From Thiomicrorhabdus sp963677355 (GTDB lineage: Bacteria; Pseudomonadota; Gammaproteobacteria; Thiomicrospirales; Thiomicrospiraceae), in assembly GCA_963677355.2 (NCBI GenBank), contig CAXXXQ010000001.1, positions 310,001-374,000 on the forward strand: a DNA stretch of 64,000 bases, written 5' to 3'. This document shows positions 60,852 through 64,000 of the stretch, piece by piece (position 1 is the stretch's first letter; every line of letters starts with the position of its first letter). The position numbers were made by a program, and so were the translations under genes. The notes under the pieces were generated by a model. It saw nothing but the letters and a program-made list of their open reading frames with translations. It was not told the DNA's origin and ran no database searches.

Positions 60852-61544
60852 CTAGGAGATGAAATGCTTTTCATCTAAACCCGCCGCTAAAAAATCCTGT
60901 TTTGCAATTCGCTGCATATCAGGAGGGCCACAAAGGTAAACCAAGTGACCCTCAAGCTTTGGCGTGTCTTGCAGGACTTGTTTATGGACCTGTCCTGTCG
61001 CACCTTGCCAGTCTAACTCTTGTTCCGAAATCACCGGTGTATAGTCAATATTGTCATGTTGCCGAGATAGCTCAACCAGCCAATCATGCTGATAGAGATC
61101 AGCAGTATGGCGTGCTCCCCAATAAATATGAATAGGATAAGTTGGTTGTGATTCCAGCAGTGATTCCAGCAATTTTTCCAACAGCGCTTTCATTAGGGCA
61201 AAACCTGTACCGCCGGCGACAAAAATCGTTGGCAACGGCTTATCCGCCAAGCTCACATGATCTATCGGACCTTGCCAATAAAGCGTTTCGCCTTGCTTTT
61301 TGCTAAACAGTTTTTGCATCCATGGGCTGTGGATGTTCTTGCGAATATGACATTCCAACTGACCACTGCCATCTGGAGCCGTGGCAATGGAAAAAGGCTT
61401 TAATTCCTCTCTATCCAAACCGAGCAAAATATATTGCCCCGCTTTAAACTCAATCGTTTGATCAGCCCCCAGTCGCAGACGCAGACGCAAAATATCGTCA
61501 GTAAAAAAGGATTTTTCTAAAACCCGAATATGTTGTGCAGACAT
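60852..61544 (-). CDS. FAD/NAD(P)H oxidoreductase of the ferredoxin-reductase family
   Basis: This 230-residue protein has an FAD domain (FKAGQYILLGL, PFSIATAPDGSGQLECHIR) and an NAD(P)H domain (TIFVAGGTGFALMKALLE, LVYLCGPPDMQ). It lacks an iron-sulfur domain. It should pass electrons from NAD(P)H to a flavin or a partner protein. Its position 11 nt after mesD and 23 nt before the MetF-like gene points to an electron supply for the MesD/MesX system. Confidence 0.85.
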   Translation of the reverse strand: MSAQHIRVLEKSFFTDDILRLRLRLGADQTIEFKAGQYILLGLDREELKPFSIATAPDGSGQLECHIRKNIHSPWMQKLFSKKQGETLYWQGPIDHVSLADKPLPTIFVAGGTGFALMKALLEKLLESLLESQPTYPIHIYWGARHTADLYQHDWLVELSRQHDNIDYTPVISEQELDWQGATGQVHKQVLQDTPKLEGHLVYLCGPPDMQRIAKQDFLAAGLDEKHFIS

Positions 61545-61555
61545 TGAATGGAACC

Positions 61556-62590
61556 TTAATTAGCAAGCTCATTACGTAAAATCGTCGCGCCATCATGTAG
61601 GGCTTTAAGTTTATCTCGTGCAACTTGACGAGATAACGGTGCCATACCGCAATTGGTGCAAGGGTAGAGTTTATCGACATCGACAAACTGCAGAGCTTTA
61701 CGCAACGTATCGGCAACCTCTTCAGGCGTTTCAATTTGATTCGTTGCAACATCAATCGCTCCAACCATGACTTTTTTGCCGCGAATCAGTTCCATCAGTT
61801 CCATAGGTACATTGGAGTTTTGGTACTCTAATGAAATAATGTCAATATTAGATTTCTGGATACTCGGGAAAGTCTTTTCATAATGACGCCATTCCGAACC
61901 CAAAGTCTTTTTCCAATCAGTATTGGCTTTAATACCGTAGCCATAGCAAATATGTACTGCGGATTCGCAGCCGAGTCCTTCCACCGCCCGATTCAGTGCA
62001 GGTACACCCCATTGATCGACTTCATCGATAAACACATTAAAGGCGGGCTCATCAAACTGGATAATATCCACCCCGGCTGCGGCGAGCTCTTTAGCCTCTT
62101 CATTCAAGATTTCAGCAAACACCATTGCTAGTTCATCACGGCTTTTATAATGACCGTCGTACAAGGTATCAATCATGGTCATTGGACCGGGAAGCGTCCA
62201 TTTAATTGGCTGATCAGTGAGCTTTCGCAAGAATTTGGCATCTTCGACAAAGACCGATTTTTTACGACTCACAGGCCCGACAATAGACGGAACTTCTGCG
62301 TCATAGCGATTACGAATACGCATGGTGGTACGTTTTTCAAAATCCACACCGGCTAGATTCTCTGTAAAAGTGGTCACAAAGTGCTGACGCGTTTGTTCGC
62401 CGTCACTGACAATATCAATGCCGGCTTCAAGTTGCTCTTGCAAAGTGACACGCAAAGCATCTTGTTTGGCTTCGAGCAATTCGTCACCTTCAAGTTTCCA
62501 CTCAGGCCAAAGTTTTTCAGTCTCGGCTAGCCAAGAAGGTTTTGGCAAGCTGCCAACGGTAGAAGTAGGGAATAATTTATTCATGTTCAA
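61556..62590 (-). CDS. mesD: Core-MetE type methionine synthase, MesD-like
   Basis: This 344-residue protein matches only the C-terminal catalytic half of MetE: STVGSLPKP at the start, SDGEQTRQHFV, the zinc-ligand segments VHICYGYG and LYPCTNCGM, and IQFDEPAFN. MetE proper has about 750 residues. Short core-MetE proteins include the MesA-MesD families; MesD works together with MesX (DUF1852) and needs oxygen. The neighbour at 62627-63604 is DUF1852, so MesD is the best call. It methylates homocysteine from a donor that is not established. Confidence 0.82.
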   Translation of the reverse strand: MNMNKLFPTSTVGSLPKPSWLAETEKLWPEWKLEGDELLEAKQDALRVTLQEQLEAGIDIVSDGEQTRQHFVTTFTENLAGVDFEKRTTMRIRNRYDAEVPSIVGPVSRKKSVFVEDAKFLRKLTDQPIKWTLPGPMTMIDTLYDGHYKSRDELAMVFAEILNEEAKELAAAGVDIIQFDEPAFNVFIDEVDQWGVPALNRAVEGLGCESAVHICYGYGIKANTDWKKTLGSEWRHYEKTFPSIQKSNIDIISLEYQNSNVPMELMELIRGKKVMVGAIDVATNQIETPEEVADTLRKALQFVDVDKLYPCTNCGMAPLSRQVARDKLKALHDGATILRNELAN

Positions 62591-62626
62591 TTCTTTTACA
62601 ATCTATTTTTTATACAGAGGGCTTAA

Positions 62627-63604
62627 TTAAGCTGCGTAGTTTTCAGACCACTGTTCAAGCAGATCTTGATAAGGTTTTATAAAGTGCTCTTCCGTCCATC
62701 TGCCTTGCTCCACAGCCAAACGATTACGTTCAACTCGATCATAAACAATACGTGTCAGTGAATGATCTTCATGTTTTAAGCTTGGTTGAAACACCTCGCC
62801 AGCCATCGAGTTGGCGTTATAAATTTCAGGACGGTAAATCTTCTGGAAGGTTTCCATTGTGCTAAGGGTGCTAATCAACTCTAGGCTGGTGTAATCGTTT
62901 AACAAATCGCCAAAGAAATAGAACGCATAAGGCGCAACACTGTTTGGCGGCATAAAGTAACGAACTTCCATGCCCATTTTTTGGAAATATTGCTCGGTAA
63001 GCGAAGATTCGTTCGGCACATACTCGACTCCCAAAATTGGGTGGTGATTAGCGGTACGATGATAAGTTTTTTTATCGGAAACACTTAGACACATAACCGG
63101 TAATTTATTGAAACTCTGCTGGTAAACCTCGGATTTCACAAAATCTTGAAACATTTTACCGTGCAGCTCACCATAGTTTTCCGGCACGCTAAATTGATCC
63201 TTGTCTTTGTTGTGCTCCAATAGACGCACGCTAAAATCATAGTCACGTACATAAGAAGAGAAGTTGTTACCGACAATCCCTTCAATACGCTGCTTGGTTT
63301 TATGGTCAACCACAAAGGTCTTTAGGATTTCGATCGTTGGAAACGTCTCACCCTTGCCTTCTACATCAATATCCACATGCACAATTTCCAGCTCAACGGA
63401 ATAACGATTCCCATTCGGGTTATCCCAATTTGCACGGGCATTAAAGTTGTTGTCAATCATCTCAATAGCGCGACGTAAATTCTCTTGGCGATTTTCGCCA
63501 CGCGCCAGATTGGCAAAGTTTGTGGTCAAACGAGTATTGTTTGCCGGTTCATAGTCTTCATTGAAAACAATACGGTTAATACTATAGGTAAATTCTTGAC
63601 TCAT
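62627..63604 (-). CDS. mesX: DUF1852 protein, MesX-like partner of methionine synthase
   Basis: The 325-residue protein has the DUF1852 pattern, starting SQEFTYSINRIVFNEDYEPANNTRLTTNFANLARG and including CLSVSDKKTYHRTANHHPILGVEYVPNES. The family is found next to MesD-type core methionine synthases and is required with them. It opens the four-gene run mesX-mesD-reductase-MetF-like, with 36 nt to mesD. The 190-bp region upstream shows no clear SAM riboswitch or MetJ box. Confidence 0.8.
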   Translation of the reverse strand: MSQEFTYSINRIVFNEDYEPANNTRLTTNFANLARGENRQENLRRAIEMIDNNFNARANWDNPNGNRYSVELEIVHVDIDVEGKGETFPTIEILKTFVVDHKTKQRIEGIVGNNFSSYVRDYDFSVRLLEHNKDKDQFSVPENYGELHGKMFQDFVKSEVYQQSFNKLPVMCLSVSDKKTYHRTANHHPILGVEYVPNESSLTEQYFQKMGMEVRYFMPPNSVAPYAFYFFGDLLNDYTSLELISTLSTMETFQKIYRPEIYNANSMAGEVFQPSLKHEDHSLTRIVYDRVERNRLAVEQGRWTEEHFIKPYQDLLEQWSENYAA

Positions 63605-63795
63605 GATTTCGGTGTCCTGTATTGCAATGGGTCTAGTCTGCTCTTGCTTGAGTGAAAATATTACGGGAAACCTTTTATGAATAAAAACGACTTATTTTCA
63701 ATTAAACTTGAATTAAATTCATGACAATAAAGATTGGAGGATCTTTATAATTCATTCCAACAAAACACTCTAAAGCACGTTTAAAGGATCTCTTG

Positions 63796-64000
63796 TGCCC
63801 GAAACCTTTCTTCTGGAATTTTCAATTTATTTAATCACTGGCGCTTTTGTCGGCGTGATTGCCGGCTTATTAGGAATTGGAGGGGGGTTGATTATTGTGC
63901 CCGTCTTAGTCAGTACTCTGACCTACTTCATTGATTCCAGCCAAACGGTGCATATTGCCATTGCCACATCACTGGCAACCATTTTTGTCACTTCGTTTTC
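63796..64000 (+). CDS. TauE/SafE (TSUP) family membrane transporter, partial
   Basis: A GTG start at 63796, preceded by AAAGGA at 6 nt, opens a frame reading PETFLLEFSIYLITGAFVG, then GLLGIGGGLIIVP, typical of the first helices of TSUP/sulfite-exporter-like proteins. The window ends after 68 codons. In sulfur-oxidising bacteria these proteins often move sulfite or other sulfur compounds, but the substrate here is not known. Confidence 0.75.

Noticed and set aside
63605..63795. SAM riboswitch or MetJ operator upstream of mesX
   Set aside because: No SAM-I-like stem arrangement and no AGACGTCT-like boxes were seen in the region.
1..64000. CRISPR arrays, tRNA and rRNA genes
   Set aside because: No regularly spaced direct repeats and no tRNA or rRNA-like sequence were recognised on either strand by eye.

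Overview
The window reads as a chromosome segment of a chemolithoautotrophic sulfur-oxidising gammaproteobacterium of the Hydrogenovibrio / Thiomicrospira / Thiomicrorhabdus type. This rests on two complete RubisCO gene sets (form II cbbM and form I cbbLS), each with its own CbbQ/CbbO activase, two CbbR regulators, a linked beta-carbonic anhydrase and a run of Calvin-cycle genes. The genus is inferred from gene content and order, not from a marker gene.

Layout. 0.0-3.4 kb: trpE-trpG-trpD followed by a YbaN-like membrane protein that runs off the left edge (all minus). 3.6-7.4 kb: phosphoglycolate phosphatase and rpe (minus), then psiE-like, purC, bioD (plus). 7.4-21.6 kb: the CO2-fixation cluster. 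A minus-strand set (cbbM, cbbQ, cbbO, an unknown gene, a small membrane protein and carbonic anhydrase) is separated by two cbbR genes from a plus-strand set (cbbL, cbbS, cbbQ, cbbO). 21.7-25 kb: an unknown protein and a chemoreceptor. 25-32.6 kb: tkt, gap, pgk, pyk, fba (all minus). 33-45.3 kb: RND efflux pair, cca, an NAD-binding protein, ycgL, superoxide dismutase, selD, LysR plus a paired small multidrug transporter, a DsrE-like secreted protein and a rhodanese. 59.9-64 kb: mesX, mesD, an FNR-type reductase and a MetF-like protein (methionine synthesis), then the start of a TauE/SafE-type transporter.

The outstanding region is 45.6-59.5 kb. A mobile element of about 13.9 kb has inserted into a thioredoxin-family gene and split it into a 5' part (45381-45638) and a 3' part (59525-59830). 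The element has an operon of three tyrosine recombinases plus a small HTH/coiled-coil protein at its left end. Its cargo looks like conflict or defence genes: a TIR-like / DUF4231 (SLATT-type) membrane protein / TIR-like operon, a protein with two deoxyribosyltransferase-like domains and a P-loop ATPase, a GNAT-like protein, a DnaB-like helicase whose catalytic residues are all replaced, and another ATPase. It also carries a complete, diverged copy of the very gene it has broken (55488-56045), so the insertion appears to bring its own repair copy. The termini are short inverted repeats, and the two junctions carry different 6-nt cores, as in Tn554-type recombination.

A second unexplained pattern is a set of four very long imperfect palindromes (about 120-145 bp) that begin at the stop codons of cbbQ, cbbM, gap and the superoxide dismutase gene. 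Their arms differ in sequence between copies but share one architecture with a GTAC-loop-GTAC-like apex.
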